Shown in pieces: positions 1 to 14,500 of a stretch of DNA of 64,000 bases. This stretch comes from Lates calcarifer (taxonomy: Eukaryota; Chordata; Actinopteri; Centropomidae): assembly GCF_001640805.2 (NCBI RefSeq), contig NC_066833.1:16864813-16928812 (forward strand), given 5' to 3'. Numbering within the stretch: position 1 is the first letter of the stretch; every line of letters starts with the position of its first letter. The notes beneath the pieces were generated by a model that searched no databases, was not told the DNA's origin, and saw only the letters and a list, made by a program, of their open reading frames with translations. The position numbers were made by a program, and so were the translations under genes.

Positions 1-169
1 ATGAATATTCCATAGCTATTACCCTTGAGGTCAAGCATATTGTACTCTTAGGTTGTGTATTTATCTTCTTGGCAAATATTTATACAAGGATAAATCTAGT
101 ATTTGTATATATGTAGGGGGTTGTGCTATAGGATGTGATATGGGGTGAAAAAAATATGTTTTTCATTAT

Positions 170-400
170 TGATTAATCTGATGTTCATTTTCTCAATTAA
201 ATGTTTAGTCTGTGAAATTCCAGGAGATCGCAATTTCAAAGAACCCAAGGTGACATTAAAATTGTGCCTTTTATCCGACCAACAGTCCAAAACTGAAAAA
301 TATCATATACAGCAAAGAAAAGGAGCAAATCCTGGAGGCAGAAAATACATTTTTGCATTTTGACTGAAATTGGCTGAAACTGTTAATCAGTTATGAAAAC
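170..400 (+). repeat. teleost interspersed repeat, family A copy 1
   Basis: Carries the landmarks CCCAAGGTGACATTAAAATT, CCGACCAACAGTCCAAAAC and AGCAAATCCT in order. From memory these belong to a repeat found many times in percomorph genomes. Other copies in this window are at 23085-23290 (reverse) and 32855-33030. Edges are approximate and the family name is not known to me. Confidence 0.65.
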
Positions 401-3400
401 AGTTGCCCATTAATTTTCTTTATCAGGGAAATTATTGATCTAAAATGTGTTCAGCTGAAGAGGATTGCAAACGCCTTCAACTTGTACGGTCATCTCCTCT
501 GTACTTGATCACCCAGAATTTTTGTATTTGAGCCCGGAGGAGTAGGTATCAGCTTCAGAAACAGGTTTATGTTCAAATGTCACAGTGTAGCCCCAGTTTT
601 GGGAAGGATCTGTGTGAAAACTAAATATATCATCTAGAAAACCTATTTCTCCACAACAATTTCTTCAGAGCCTCTTAAAAATGTTTCCTCTGCAGTGACA
701 GAGGGCAGTTATGCATTTATATTTCTTCCTTCAAAGATTTTTTTTTTATAGTACGCTTAGAAATATTTCAATATGAAACACCATACCGTTGAGTCAACAC
801 TTACTGTTTTATCATGCACACAGCCTTGCACATGGCATGTTGCAGTAGGATATCTTGACATTCTCACAAAAAAAACCCTGACACATTTGCTAGGAGTATG
901 AAACTGTTCCAACATCTTTATTCCTGTCTTTTTTCCCTTCACGCTGACTCTCCTGAGGATGAAGAATACCATCATACCATTGTACTGTGCCGCTTTTATT
1001 GTAGACTGTTTTATGTCAGTGAGATTTCATTTCCTCTTGAACCTGTCCTCATTCACCCAAGGACATACACTCTTCTGTATCAGCATCCCCCAGTTATTTA
1101 AAACGCGAGCATGTCTTTCATTATGACTTCTGACATGACCCAAAATGTGATAGGAATAATGCCATTCAATTTTGATTGATGCAAGTTCTGGCTTGAGTGA
1201 GAAACTTGGATATTCTGTACACAAAACCCTCCAGAGACATTATTAAAAGTGTAAAGGAAAGACTGTGTGGAATACACAGATTTATAGATCCATGCTAGTG
1301 TTCGTATGCATTGAATTTCATTCTCATGTACTGTAGTTCCTGAGGATATGATCTGACTTTTACATGTAGGGTTTTTTTTTTTTTTTTGGTTCAAGTCTGA
1401 TTATCTGATTATTTCAGTGTGTCATATAGAGTGAGTTGTGAAACCGAAACGGTGAATGCCTATTACATTCAGTCTGTGTGCATTAAGTAGCTTGCATATC
1501 TCCAAGCACATGACATTATCTGAATATGAACAGTGTTGGATAGACCACTGAATTACAGCGACCTCTGGCTAACCTCTTCATTTATCTTTGACGAGAAGGT
1601 GACACAAGTGAGCTAACCTATTCTGTTTAAGGTCAGATATAATGAGCTCCTTACAGTGTATCGTTTGAAGAGGTGATAGTCATGGGCCCAGACAATGGCA
1701 CATTAACTTCTTCATACAGTATATCCAGTATATCTGGTTAGACTAATTCATTAATTAATATCTTAATTTCATTTGTTCACTTCATTCATCGTTTGCAACA
1801 GTTTATGCTGCTTTGTGTTTTTTCCAGTCATGTGGTGTGGCTAAAACAGCCTTAACACAGAAGTTAGAAAAATCACATTAGCTGAGATGTTTCAACAAAG
1901 CAGAATTTAATAAAATTGGGTATTCATGTGGTTTACCTGTTTTGAGAATTTTCCTCTCTCTCAAGATGATTGACGACAAAGCAAAAATGCATCGAGTTCC
2001 ATAAATGATGTACATATTTTGGAGGCAGAACACATTTGGAAATAATTTGTCATGTGTGTATTAGCAGTAAACGAGCATTTTCAGAGCTTGGCTACTGTGA
2101 GAGGATGGGGAAATTAGATTGATAATGGAAACAGCAGGGTCTACCTTTACTTAAAATATTCTCAAAAGGCAAAATTAGCATGTTGCTATGTTTGGATGCG
2201 AGAATGACTAAGTGCTGACTAAAATGACATTGAGTGTCCAGAATTTTTTGTTGCCCTAAAAGCAGACCAAAAATATTAATGAACTGAAAACTCCTGACTA
2301 AAACACATGGACTCTTAGACTGAGAACTAAGAGCTGCTAACAAGCCACCAAAAGTCATTTCCAGCTGTCCTGTGTTGATGTGACATGGAAGAGGAAACTT
2401 CACTGACATTAGGAATGTTGATCTCATTAGGAGTGAGTGTGGCTTCAAGTGTGAATGCATAAAAAGTTTGTCAGGGAGAACCATGGGACACAGCAGATGG
2501 CAGAGCACATATGCTGTGGGTCTCTCTTTGGCCAGGTACACTTCACAGGAATACTTCTGAGAGTTGGCCTACCTTTGCTGGTGTACACAAGAACTTGGAC
2601 ACTGTATTCTTCAAGCTGACTCTTATTACTGATTTGTATTACTTATTGTTGTTGTATTGTGTATTGTTCTTAGTGACGCAGAACTTGAATAGGTGTGACT
2701 TGAGTAATTCTTAAAATAGGGGGCTTCATTGAATGCTGACAAAGTTAACAATGACAACAGATGCATGGAAGACATCACTGGATCTGCAAATTAAATGAAC
2801 ACAAAACGTTCAAACAACAGTAAGCCAGAAAAACAATCCCTGCTCTTTTATGTAGGATTATTACACAAACAAATTCCTTCAGCTTGCTGGCAGCAGGCAA
2901 ACATCAAGAAGCATCACTTTGAAAACTACTTAACCCTGGTGAAGGATGGGGAAAGGATTACTAATGCTTACCACAATGGAAACCCTAAACAAATTGTATT
3001 TGCAGTCCATGATAAAATTATCTTGAACTAGTGAATTGCAGGTAGGCACTATAAAATGTGAGCACATCTCAGCAGGAAGAAAGTAGAATAGTAGTGCTAA
3101 TAACCTAGCTGATTTGACTGACACTCCATTTGATTACAGACACTGGACTGAAGTAATTACGATTTATTATTATATATATTTATAGCCATTAATGAATTGC
3201 TAAGTGCATGCATAATACTCTCTCATTAAAACTCAACTTTACATTTTTCTCAACGTTGGATCACAGCAGTGGCATAACATTTGAATGTATTGAATATGTA
3301 TTGCTATGTGTTTTGTTGTTATTAATATGTTAATGTGAGTGGGATCTGCTGCTTTGTATGCATGTTAAACATGATCTGGTACCATGGCTCCAGAGTTATG

Positions 3401-4574
3401 CATATTCCTGTTAGCCCCGCACAAATGGAGGACAAGGACCAAGACAGCACAGCGGGGTTAGGCTGGGACAAGTCTCTTTGTCTCACGTTAGTACTGAATG
3501 ACTCACTATAAGCCAGCTTTGATATAAAGCTATTAGTGGGAAATAATTCCCCTTCAGCTCCTAAAGTATGGCTTGCTCAGGATCACAGACAGCTTGAGGT
3601 GGAAATCATACTTGGTACCATACCAACCAAAAGCAAACAAAAACCCCATCTGCATAAGACTTGGCTTGGTACAGATCCAATGAGTAATGAAACAAGGAGC
3701 ACTGTCCCAAAGCTGTGCTAAGACATTTACTTGAAGACCACTTTTGTTTTCACAAGTGTTTCCAAAAATTCTTTCTACCTTTTTCTGTTTTTAAGATGGG
3801 ACATTGGTTGATAGAAAAGCTGATAAAAACTCACTTTATCATAGGAAACATATCTATAAAGTTATATAACATTGCAAAAAAATTGACTCAATGATGAATT
3901 CATGATAAGTTTCTGCATGTCTGTGTGTGAGTGAGAAACACACACCGAGGAGCATTACTTTGACAATTTAGCAAAGCTGTTTAATGTTTCACCTCTGCCC
4001 AAAAGTATAGCTATAACAGCAGAATATGTGTTGTAGTTGTAGAAAATACAGTACTGTATCAGTGCCAGTTTACAGTTTGTTTGGAGAAACTTGCTGAGTT
4101 CCATAGAAATGATAATAATGGGACTGTATTCAGCTAATAATGTCTGGTGGTGAACTTGAGGGCACCACTAACACTCATCTCCAACTACTACACAGCAGAA
4201 TTTGTTTTATCCTCTATCCCAAAGCTGTGAACCAGCAACACCAGACATAGTGTTTGCAAGTGTGACCTATGATTCATATCTAGGCTTTTATTGTTAGAAA
4301 CACAATGGGCATACAAATCAATGGCAGAAAACTGGATTATGCTGCAGGAGTGGTCTGAGAAGTCCCTGAACTATACTCTTTGATTATTTGGGTGATACCC
4401 ATTTGTTGCAACAAGATAATGTTTAAAATTAGAGAGTGTATATCTGAGGAAAATGTGATGTGATCAACTGCTAGAGAAACTGGGCAATGAACTTCATTGC
4501 TAGAAAATCTGTGAGTGAGGAAGCAGCTTGAGCAGCCAACAAGTCTTTCAACTTAAACACTGTATAGGTCGGCA

Positions 4575-4800
4575 AGTGAATCAGATTTTTGTTATGGCTA
4601 CAATAATAAACATGCGGTAAAGATGCACAATAGCCATGGTTTGGTTGGCAAAAGCTACTTGGTTAGGTGTAAAAAAGGATCATGGTTTTAGTTAAAATAA
4701 GCACTTTATTAAGGTTAGAAGACCTTCGTTTTCGTGGTTACAATAATATATGTGGTTAAGGTTGTAGAGTGGTCATGGATAAAAGAAACGTCACCTTACT
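4575..4800 (-). repeat. teleost interspersed repeat, family B copy 1 (reverse)
   Basis: The reverse complement reads through ATCCATGACCA, ACAACCTTAACCACAT, GTGCTTATTTTAAC and CACCTAACCAAGTAG, which matches 43870-44030 in the same order. About 39 kb separates the two inverted copies. Edges are approximate. Confidence 0.75.
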
Positions 4801-5297
4801 TCCTACTACCACTCTGGCTCTTTATTTCCTTTTTTTTTCACACGACGACAATCTGATAGGATCCAAGAAATAAAGATTAAATGGAAATTTAGCTGAAGTT
4901 TATGCACTGAAAGAACTTAAGTCTCAGTTGAAGTGAAAGTATTAACAGGAACAGAGGAGTGGGTGAAGATGTAATTGGGGTAAAAAGTGTACCGTTGAAT
5001 GCATGCAGTGAAAGCAGCTGATGTGCTCGGCATTTTCCCTAAAGAGAGCTGCAGTGTACTAAAAGTCTGTATCTGTCAGATAGTATTAGCAGAGGTGAAT
5101 GTGGCGTAGTGGCTGAACTGGATTACTACAACTTCCATGCTCGTCATGCAACACACTCTTTATTATCAGAATTTGATCCACTCTGTCTAATCTTTACTGT
5201 GTTGGCTTGTTGGAATGAATTAATTGTTGGTTTCAGGTTTCAGTCTTTTGATATTGTTGAAATATTAAATCCAAAATAATACGAAGACATACGATGG

Positions 5298-5300
<3 letters not shown>

Positions 5301-5342
<42 letters not shown>
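5301..5342. repeat. (TA)n(CA)n microsatellite
   Basis: About 14 TA units run directly into about 7 CA units. Confidence 0.98.
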
Positions 5343-6404
5343 ATTTTTCTTTGCTGGTCCACACTCCATTCTGTCTGTTGCTAATATGTGGTCTGTACTA
5401 CAGTAGATAGGGTATCTGTGAGCCTACAGTACTGTTTTAACCTTGCTGAGGAAGGTCATGGCACTTAACTGAGTGGTGAAGTCCCTTGAAAGCCCCTTCC
5501 CATATGTTGATGTACGACAGGCTTATTTTTAAGAGATGTTTTGCTCTGTTGAGACAGCTGGAGCACACAGTAGGGTCGTTGTGTCAAGATGGATTTTTTT
5601 TCTCTCTCTTCTTGACATATCTGATGAAAAGGCTGCACTCAGAATTTGTAGCTCAAGGGACCTCCTGGTAACATATGTCTGAGTGGACAGTGTGTGATAT
5701 TATGAAGTTCTTGAATCCATGATTTTTTGTATAACTTTGTTTTGAAGTAAGTGGTAATTTGAATTGTGAGCCTCATGTGCCGTATTCAACACAGCGTCTG
5801 CAAAGGAAGGTGTCCACCTGAATGCTCCAAAGACATATTTGCACAGAAATCCTCTTTCCCTCTAAGATCAAAGCCTTTTGTGAGGAGGATCATACCAGAA
5901 GATTACATGGTGTGTAAATGTCTCTATATTTTTACAGTATCTCAGTATCTAACTACTATACTTTGTGGAGAGGATATGTTGTTGGAATAGAGCTCTCTCT
6001 TAAGCACCCACTGTTTCAGTTTATGCTTAATACACACTTGTGCTGCACTGTTTTTATTTTGCACAAGCCTGTGCTGCTCTAGCCAGCAGATCATGCATAC
6101 CTGCATTTCTATATTTTCTGAACACCGTTTAAATGAAATTATCGGTACTGCACTAGGGACGTTATGGCGCTTAATGAAGGGTGAACATAAATCATATTGA
6201 GTTTATGGGAGAAGTTCATGAAAAATTTGACCTTTTTGTACTAAAGTACACTCACCTCTAATGTTAAAGGTCATTTTCAGAGCTTTCAACTGAGTCTCAC
6301 ATTCTTTATCAGTAAATGGAATTGGCTCAGGTAATGAATGGAGTTACTAGGGCAGTTTCTTAAACTCTAGAGTGAGCAAGCTCAGCAGTATCCATTGACA
6401 CAAC

Positions 6405-6705
6405 ACAGAACAACTGATCAAAATATTATTGAAATCACAATATGGCCAAGTGCAATATCCAAATAGCAGGAGCTGCAATTCTTTATTTTTATTTATTTAC
6501 TGTTTTTGATAAAGTGTGTGTGTATGTGTTTCAACATATCATTATAAATGAAGCATTGTGATGTTACAAGTGTTTCTTGTTTGGTATAGACCCGCAAATC
6601 ACATAATCATAAGTGAAAATGACATTCAAAAATTCCCACTAAAATCATTTCTCATATTGCAATATGATTTTTTTTTCTTTTTGTCATATTCTTCAGCCCT
6701 AATAA
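6405..6705. repeat. nonautonomous DNA-transposon-like repeat
   Basis: The stretch has ATTGAAATCACAATATGGCC, the block ATAGACCCGCAAATCACATA, and a CATATTGCAATATG palindrome, and it ends in CAGCCCTAA. I recall this ending (…CAGCCCTA) from common teleost DNA elements. A TAGGGCTGTG end occurs near 20793. Terminal repeats were not resolved. Confidence 0.5.
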
Positions 6706-7209
6706 GAAGCCCTGTTGAGTTAAAAAATTATAAGTTAGTTTCTGACATTCTTTTTTCATAGAAAGGTGTAATTGCCTACATGTTGGAACTTCTCGCTCTC
6801 TTCCTTTTTAGTATTACTTAGTAGAATGGCAGCTTGCTGGGACGTTACACTGGTGTTTGCTTACTTATTATATACTTGAAATTCTTGGTGTTGAAGTCTA
6901 ATTTTAATCTTACTTCATGTCATTATTTTTTCTTCATGTTATAATGATCTTGTGCTTGTGCTCATGTTGTTCACTCTGTGGCGCTCACTTAGTGAAATCC
7001 ATTTCTTGCTCTACTGCTGTGCAGTCTATCTGTTGCTGCATGCAGTGAGAAAATTTTACATCTGCCAATTGCTTACAGCTGCTTTCTTGATTAGAAGTTC
7101 ATGCTCATACCAGATGATATACATTAAATCTGCATTTTCTCTGATTTCCTTGTGCATTGTGTAGGGGGGAAAAATCGGGGGATAATGAGTGTGCAGGGGA
7201 TGCAACTGA

Positions 7210-7330
7210 AGAATTTGCCAGTTGTCTTTATTTTAAATTATTAGGATCCCCGTTAGCTGATGCAGAACATCCTAGGGTCCACACAACACATATAAACATG
7301 ACAACAGATAAGATACTTACAGACAAAACA
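7210..7330 (-). mobile_element. LINE-like 3' end fragment
   Basis: The + strand text AGGATCCCCGTTAGCTGATG followed by GGTCCACACAACACAT corresponds in reverse to a GTGTGGACCC…CAGCTAACGGGGATCCTAATA tail. I associate this with the 3' end of widespread fish LINEs. No reverse transcriptase sequence is adjacent, so this would be a 5'-truncated insertion. The assignment is from memory. Confidence 0.5.
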
Positions 7331-8395
7331 ACCACATGAAATGAAAATAAGTCAGTTCAGAGTATAGTTGGACTGAACTTCACTGACAATCCTCAGTCAT
7401 TATACCCTAGCAATCATTATTAGCGCGTGATTCTATTTCCATCTCATTAACTGTTGTGCTCACCCTCCCACAGTGATATTGTGTTTTAGACTGTGAAATG
7501 AAGAAATGAATGCTGTGACAGTCTGAGTCTGCATTATCATGGCTCTTTTAAACTGGCTGCTTGCGAAAATGGAATGACGTAGATCATTAACTTTTGATTC
7601 ACCTCAGTATTTTCCCAGTGTCATCAATTATGCAATGTACAAGAAAATGTTTTATAGGAATGTGTTATCTGTTTCCTTATTGATTTGATAACCTTGTGTA
7701 GGTAGCCAATGATCCTCCTTATTGTCAGACCAAATGGGAGCACCACCACTGTTCCTCTTCTGCACAAGAAAATGTTAAAGATCCTACTTTGCACAAGCCA
7801 TTTTTACTCTGTCAATTTATGAAATTATGAACTCATTTTCTGCCCAAGGAGAATTACAGTTAAAGTGTATTTCATGTGGGGATAATGGTCCCTGACAAGA
7901 TCTCATGTCAGACAGCTGACACTGTAAATGCAATTGCGTTTTGAGCTACAGTTCTTACAAACCAAGTGTAACCATAATTTATTGGCATATGGTTTATGCC
8001 TCCCTCGCCCCTCTTTGGATTTGTTGAATTGTTTTAGGCCATTGTCAGTACATGATCTTAGGAAAACTGTGTTACATATGGCATCATAATCAAATCCCCT
8101 TGGTATTATCCCTAAAAAAAAACTGTTGAGATTCAGGTTCTGAGTACCATCGTAAAAAGCTGTCAGTTTTCTTGGTGTGATCTTTTTAAGACTGCTTCTA
8201 GTCAGCTATTAAGAGCTGTTGAAGAGACCTGGACTATGCTTTAAAAGATTTCTAGCCAATATCTGAAGCAAAAATCCCCTTTTAAAAAAGACTGATTTCT
8301 ACAGGCACTTAACAGATTAAGACCGTGTATTGTACGTGTCAGTTTTGGTGTGGACACAAAAACATTTATCTAATTTATTTTTATTCGTTTTGCAG

Positions 8396-8554
8396 GTGAC
8401 CATCTTCGTGTATGTCCTCAGGGAAACACATGCTGCACCCAGGAAATGGAGGACAGATTTGGCCAACAGAGCAAACAGGACTTCGAGAATCTGCTTGATG
8501 AAATGAGTCATGTTTTGAGAAGCACCTTTGTTTCCAGACATAAGAGATTTGATG
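8396..8554 (+). CDS. gpc6: gpc6 exon 2
   Basis: The acceptor is TTTTGCAG before 8396 and the donor is GTAAGT from 8555. The exon starts by completing a Gly codon (2 nt) and ends with the first base of a Glu codon. It encodes 52 full codons beginning [13 protein letters not shown] and ending [11 protein letters not shown]. Three conserved cysteines are present (one, then an adjacent pair), followed by an amphipathic helical segment typical of the glypican N-lobe. Confidence 0.95.
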
Positions 8555-11500
8555 GTAAGTCTTAGTCTTTTTTAAACATAATGTTTTATGCTGATTATTT
8601 ATTCTAATTTGTTTTCTTTTTTTTCATTATATTCTTTTAATGGTCGGCCACAGTAGAACAAATTGCTACAAAAAGGAAAATCAAAGGATTGAGACTGTAT
8701 GTGTTAATTTGAAAAGACTCACTGTTTGTACGTTTGTAGCTGTCCTCCCTCAAGAGGAGATGAGATGTGAAAATCTCATTAATATGCCTTGGAGTGGAGA
8801 ACCCTCTTGTTGGATTAGACAAACATGGCTTCTTGCACAGCAGACTGACAGCTCGAACAGCAGTACAGAGCAAAACTCTGCATTATTAAGGCTGTTTGGT
8901 GGTCTTGTCCTGTGTGTGATCTTGTCTTAGCCCCCATGGTGACTGTCTTGACCACTACACATCCACTGAGCTTCTGCTCTGGGAGGGGATAATTACTGAA
9001 CCAAACTCACTCTGCCTCTCCGTCTCTCCCTCTTGGTACTCTTCTCTATGGACTCAGCTCCTTGTAGTTGCACTTTAATGAGAAATAATACTCCCTCCAG
9101 CTCTCAAACATTAGACTGGGTGGTGGAGGGAGCAGCAGCTTATCACCTATGTCATCTATGGAATTTAAATTGCAAAATACCAATCTCTGAAAATAGAGGA
9201 GTCTGGGAACGATGAATCTTGAATTGTCTCTGGATTCAAAATTGGTATCGAGTAGTAATTGTGCTAGTGCGAAACTGAGACAACTGAACTGATGGTGCTC
9301 GACAGCTGCTTGTGTTCAGGGCTACCACAGGTGCACAGACAACAGAAGGCAATCAGACCAGAAACACAAAAGTGACAATACTGACATTATACAACACAAC
9401 TAACATATTTTAACAGATGTCCAGCTAAAATAAAAGACATTGTTTTTTCCTTGAGTAATTGTGGTTCAGCAGTATGAGTAAACCTCAGCATCTTTAACTG
9501 CATGTCCTTATTGAATGAAGGTTTATCACTTAGACTTAAAGTTCTGTAGATTAAGGTGGCTTGGCCTGAACCAAATCTGTCACCACCTCCTAATGTCGCC
9601 GTACAAGACACCTTTTCACCATTAAGCAGTTGTTGTACGATCTGTTTACATCTTGTAAATAGATAAGAAATAATATGTCAACATAAATATAACCTCTCCC
9701 CTTGGATCTCAGGATCAAACTGCAACATTCAGTTAGTATGCAAAAGTAACTCTAATCTTGGTCCAGAAGTAGGAGGTCATATTGGGCTATCTAAATATAT
9801 CCTGTGTCACAACTAAATAATGTTTGAGTGATTAATAGCGCAATTTAATACTCAGCAGTCAATGTATTGTCTTTCTATGCTCATTTTTTTTCAAACTATT
9901 CAACATATTGTATGAAACAAATGCTATTAAGTTACAGTATGCAACTCTGAGATGATTGTCCATTGCCCAGAAATTCAATGTCACAATGCCTGGGTGATGT
10001 CTGTCTGTTTTTTTTTTTCCAGGAATTATACACTTCTTTAGCCCGCATGTGATTCCTGGAAGCGTGCATAAATAAATAAGTGTTATTTTGATCAGCCGCT
10101 GTCAGGATAGTGAATGTCATAAGGAGGACTTCAGTGAGGGAGGAAGTGGGGTTTGTCCAGCAGCACTTAGATGCATGACTCCAGGCACCCCTCTTCCTCT
10201 TGGGGCTTGCTGCCACTCTCTATAATTTCATCAGCGTCAGAGCAGTTGCTATATGCAGCTTTCTGCTGTCTGGAGACTCTGTGTCTGCTGAGGGTCTTGA
10301 CTGACCACCCGCCCGGGAAATAGACGATATTGATTGCTAGATTTGAATTTCACCCTTATCTTTATTTGTCATTAATTGAACCTGAGTGTTTGAAGTTGGG
10401 CGGTTATTTGTTTTGAGCAGGAGCTATCAGCTGAGATTTAACAAACCACTGCCATGAGAAACAAAACAGGTAATATTTATTTATATTTAGCAATCTGCAT
10501 TTTCTTGACTATATGTCCCTCTTTACCAAAATAATTGTGTTGGCCTTGATACTGAGCCAGAATATGTCTCTAAAAATCCAAACAATACAGTGCTGTTACT
10601 TCATTTAGATGCTCTTTACCGTCTATTTAGCACCTGACTCTGGAGTCCCACCTACACAGTCAGTTCATGTGTATATTTTCTTCTTTTTATGCAGAGTTTG
10701 TGATGAGTGTTACTGTAGCTGACAGTAGCTGGCCAGCCCACGCATACCTGACACCACAGCCTATGTGTCACAGTGAGAGGGCACAGTCTCGACTATGCCA
10801 AGACCATCTGAGAAGAAATACAAGAATATCCACAACAACCCAGTTTCACAGTACAGCTGTATGAATCTAAGAGAGAAACAGCATCATCTGCAAAATTAAT
10901 GTCAAACATGCCCCTACATTTGCTGCAATTTAATGAATTCATACGTGAATCTATGTATCAAATAGCATGTCTGACAATTCTCATTATTTATTTATTTAAT
11001 ATCTATTAGGAAACCACAGGAAATAACCATTCAGAGAAATTACACAAAACAGTGGCAAAGAGAATTTTTTTCTAACTTGCTTATTAAAGACTAAATCAGG
11101 GGTCTTCATTGCTAATCGATTTTTTGCCCTCCTGACCATGAACACCATGCTGGGTAGCCAAACAGAATATTAATATGGTCCACCTTCCACGATTGATCTT
11201 TTTTTTTGTTCTTACTGACTCACACACTGTTGTTATGCTGGAGGGTTGTTGAATTATACAAGAATATAAAAAGTGAATTCTCTCCTCCCTCAGCAGCCAT
11301 TGTCGAGGTGCCCTTGAGCAAAGCAGTTAACCCAAAATTACTCCAAAGAACGTGCCAACCATAAAAACTGTACCTTCCTGGCCAGCTACGAGGTGTGGAT
11401 GTGTGTGACTAGATGAATGTGAGGCTTGACGGTGGTAAAAAGGTCATGCTTGCTCAGCAAAATCATTCTTTAGTTAAGAAGTCCTGTTGGACCATCCAAT

Positions 11501-14500
11501 TAAGAGCGTGCAGGATTCAGGTAGAAATTCCACAGTATAGATGTGGAATTTTTACATGGAAACGTCTGGGACTGTAGCAGTTCTTCAGCATGGTTTCTGA
11601 TGGACAAGCTTTGATGCTCTGATGATGGAAAATACAGAAGATTCCACTTTAACTTTAAACTCTTTTGTTTATCTGTCAACTATCTTTTGTTTCACAGGAC
11701 TCTGTGTGTTAGAGTACAGAATGTCTAATCCTGTTAAGGGATCTCTAAGTAGCTCTCAAAGTAACTCTAAGTAGTCCTGTTTTTTCTCCTCATACAAAGG
11801 TACAGCATACCTTACATTAATGGAAGTGTTCTGAGACTCACCAGAATTCTTTTTCACTCATCTGCTATGATTTTGAAATTGAATTGAACGGCTCACAAAG
11901 AGCAAGTCACAGGCATTAACACATGCACATTCAGTCATAGTCAACATATTATCTAATCTACAGTAGAATACCACGGTAAACCAGCACTGCCTGACCAATT
12001 AGTGACCCAGCGTGTGACTGATGTGGGGTGGGGATATGAGGTGCTCCTTTAATGCACAGACATGGGGGTTCAAAGAGGCTGTCTGCAAACCTAGGTGTGT
12101 GTTTTATATTATGCAGTTTCCATAATCACAAAGTGAGAGATGGGCTTCCTCTTTGATTGGCTGGAGTCCTGTAGGAGAAGACACAGAGTTGCTCTACTGG
12201 AGAAAACAGGCTGTTTACTCTGCTGCATGAGGGCCAACAAACCATGTCATTTTTGTAGTTTAAACACAGGGTATGTTAACTAATAAATAACACGTAGCTC
12301 TGACGATGTGTTGCTTATAGAAATGTGTTTTACTTAGAAGACATTTGAGAAATTACTGGAAAACAATACTGTATTGAATTCATCAACTTTCTTTGAGTGT
12401 ATTTGGCTCTTTTGGTACCTTTCATCTGTGTGTGGCCTTGATATCAAATGCTGCACTTTAGGAAATACATTATGAGGAGTAAAACAACATAAAGCAATAA
12501 AATTCATTGCCACTTTTACAACACCAGGTCAAACAAATTCCATCCTGGATCTCAACAGTATAATTACAGTATTTTTCAAAACTGCTGTTGCCCATAAGCC
12601 CTTTCTGGGCTTCTGATTTTATTTCCGGGTTGTGGATTGCCCCCAAGAAGTTTCACCGTCCTTGCAATTTTTTTAATGTCCTCCATTTGATACAAAGTGA
12701 ATAAAACAGGTCACAAACTGAATCACATTTTTATCCAGAAAGCCACTGGTAATATATTAATCTCTTCCTGAAGGTATCACTAAAATCTCTGCCAGGAGTG
12801 ATTGGTGATGTTTTTACTGAGGGCATAGCTTTGTTAAATGAAGATGAACAAATGATCTTCTGTGTTCCTGAGCTGCAATTACACAGCCTCACTTTATCAA
12901 TTCTTAAATTGCACTTCACTCTGAGGCTCTGTTTATGTCTATAGATCCTTGTATCCAAATACTGAATATCAGAAATGTGTCTGAGATGGTTTAAGACAGA
13001 TTTTGAGATATCTATCTAGTTTCCATCTCAGGAAGCATTTTACTATTGCCTATCAATTGCTTATGTAGGATTGAAAAAAAAAAAAAAAGTATAAAAAGGA
13101 ATTAAGCCATAGCTTATGATATAGTTTTTGTTTGTTTCTTTTTGTGGATTATTCCAACGAAGAAGAATAGGTTGTCATGGAAAACAAACCCTTTTTATTC
13201 TTCTACATTATGGCTGGTCACATTTCAGGAGACTTTGCAGTAATTAATTCTGCAGATCACTACCCATGAGGGTCTTGTCAGTAGATGTCCTCCGATCCAC
13301 AGCTGCCTCCACTGATTATGTTCTCAAATCAAGTTGGCTCCAGAGCCTCTTGTCTCCGAAGGCTGTGGTCTGCTTCTAAATGTAAAAGCATGCAACTTGC
13401 CTTTTCCCATCATCTAGATTTAAGATTTAACATCAGAGCAGTGTGTTTCAAGATTGCTGCAATAAGAGACCACGACATCTCTGACATCTATAGGAGAGCA
13501 TCCATCAGAAGTTTCTGTGAGAGCAAGTGGCTGTTGAGCCACAGAGATACAGGCTTTTCTCTTTATCACAGAGAGAATGGGTCTGTGTAACCTCTGCACA
13601 GCTCTGTGCGCACAGTGAGGAATTGGAGCCAAACTGAGTTTTATCAGCAAAATGCAATGAACTCTCTGCTAGTTGGGTGTATTAGAATCACCCCTGTCCA
13701 GCATTTCAGCATTGTTATCCTCTGATTGCAGCTCTTGCTGCCTTTCATTTAGACAGAGGTCTTAATTATATAAGCTTTCCTGTTATTTTTTACTCTCTGA
13801 CGTGTCACTAAATTTGCTCTTGTAGAGTATGATCCCTCCTATGAATTTTCACTAATTGGATTAAGATGTCCTTTTTAACTAAATATTGTAGTCACTGAAT
13901 CATACTGAGGCCATCCATAATGTAATTATGCACTGTAATCACTCCAAAACAGAGCTCAGAAATCTATCAAATATACTGTCCACATTAACAATAAATTCTT
14001 AATTATATGCCTTAATTATATCAGTTATATTCAGTTAATATCTCAGCTGACGCACTGACTGCACTGAGATTTTTTTTTTTTCTAAAATGCACCTTTTTAA
14101 ATGAAATTAGTTTTGAAGCTGTCATTAATCAGTATGCACATCACTCAGCACCACTGACTATTTTCATTAGCAAAAACAAGTCACTGAAGCACAAGTCATG
14201 CTTGGAGCTTCGTATATTTAAATAACTCCTCATTTCCTGCATACACGGGAAAAGAAAAAGTAATACCCTAAGATAACAGTAAAGTCTGGGTGAAAGTAAG
14301 GTAATTTTAACATTCTTTGCTTGTGTGCAACATACAACTAATAATATGATTTGGTGTGGTATTATGCCATTTTGTTTCTCTGCTTCTGTAATTTGTAGTT
14401 TCACCTGCATTGCTGAGCACTAATGACCACTTCAAATCCATTACAGTTGTGTCAGGGCCATTCTGATAAGTGACTGTAATGTTCATGGCTCAGGTGCCAG

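Larger units (their letters stand above)
1..8395 (+). other. gpc6: gpc6 intron 1 (3' part)
   Basis: No signal-peptide exon or SCGEVRQAYG-like coding segment was found, so the first exon lies left of the window. The stretch is AT-rich and contains repeat-family copies near 170-400, 4575-4800, 6405-6705 and 7210-7330, plus a TA/CA microsatellite. Open frames here are short and not recognisable. Confidence 0.85.

Noticed and set aside
2092..2541. 149-codon open frame on the - strand in intron 1
   Set aside because: The longest random frame in the intron, but with no domain, signal or neighbouring exon. Length alone is insufficient in 64 kb.
1..8395. gpc6 exon 1 within the window
   Set aside because: No signal peptide followed by SCGEVR-like coding and a phase-1 donor was found, and no GC-rich first-exon region is visible.
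13285..13590. 101-codon open frame in intron 2
   Set aside because: No recognisable domain, no splice context, no homologue I know, and an overlapping reverse open frame of similar length. Probably chance.
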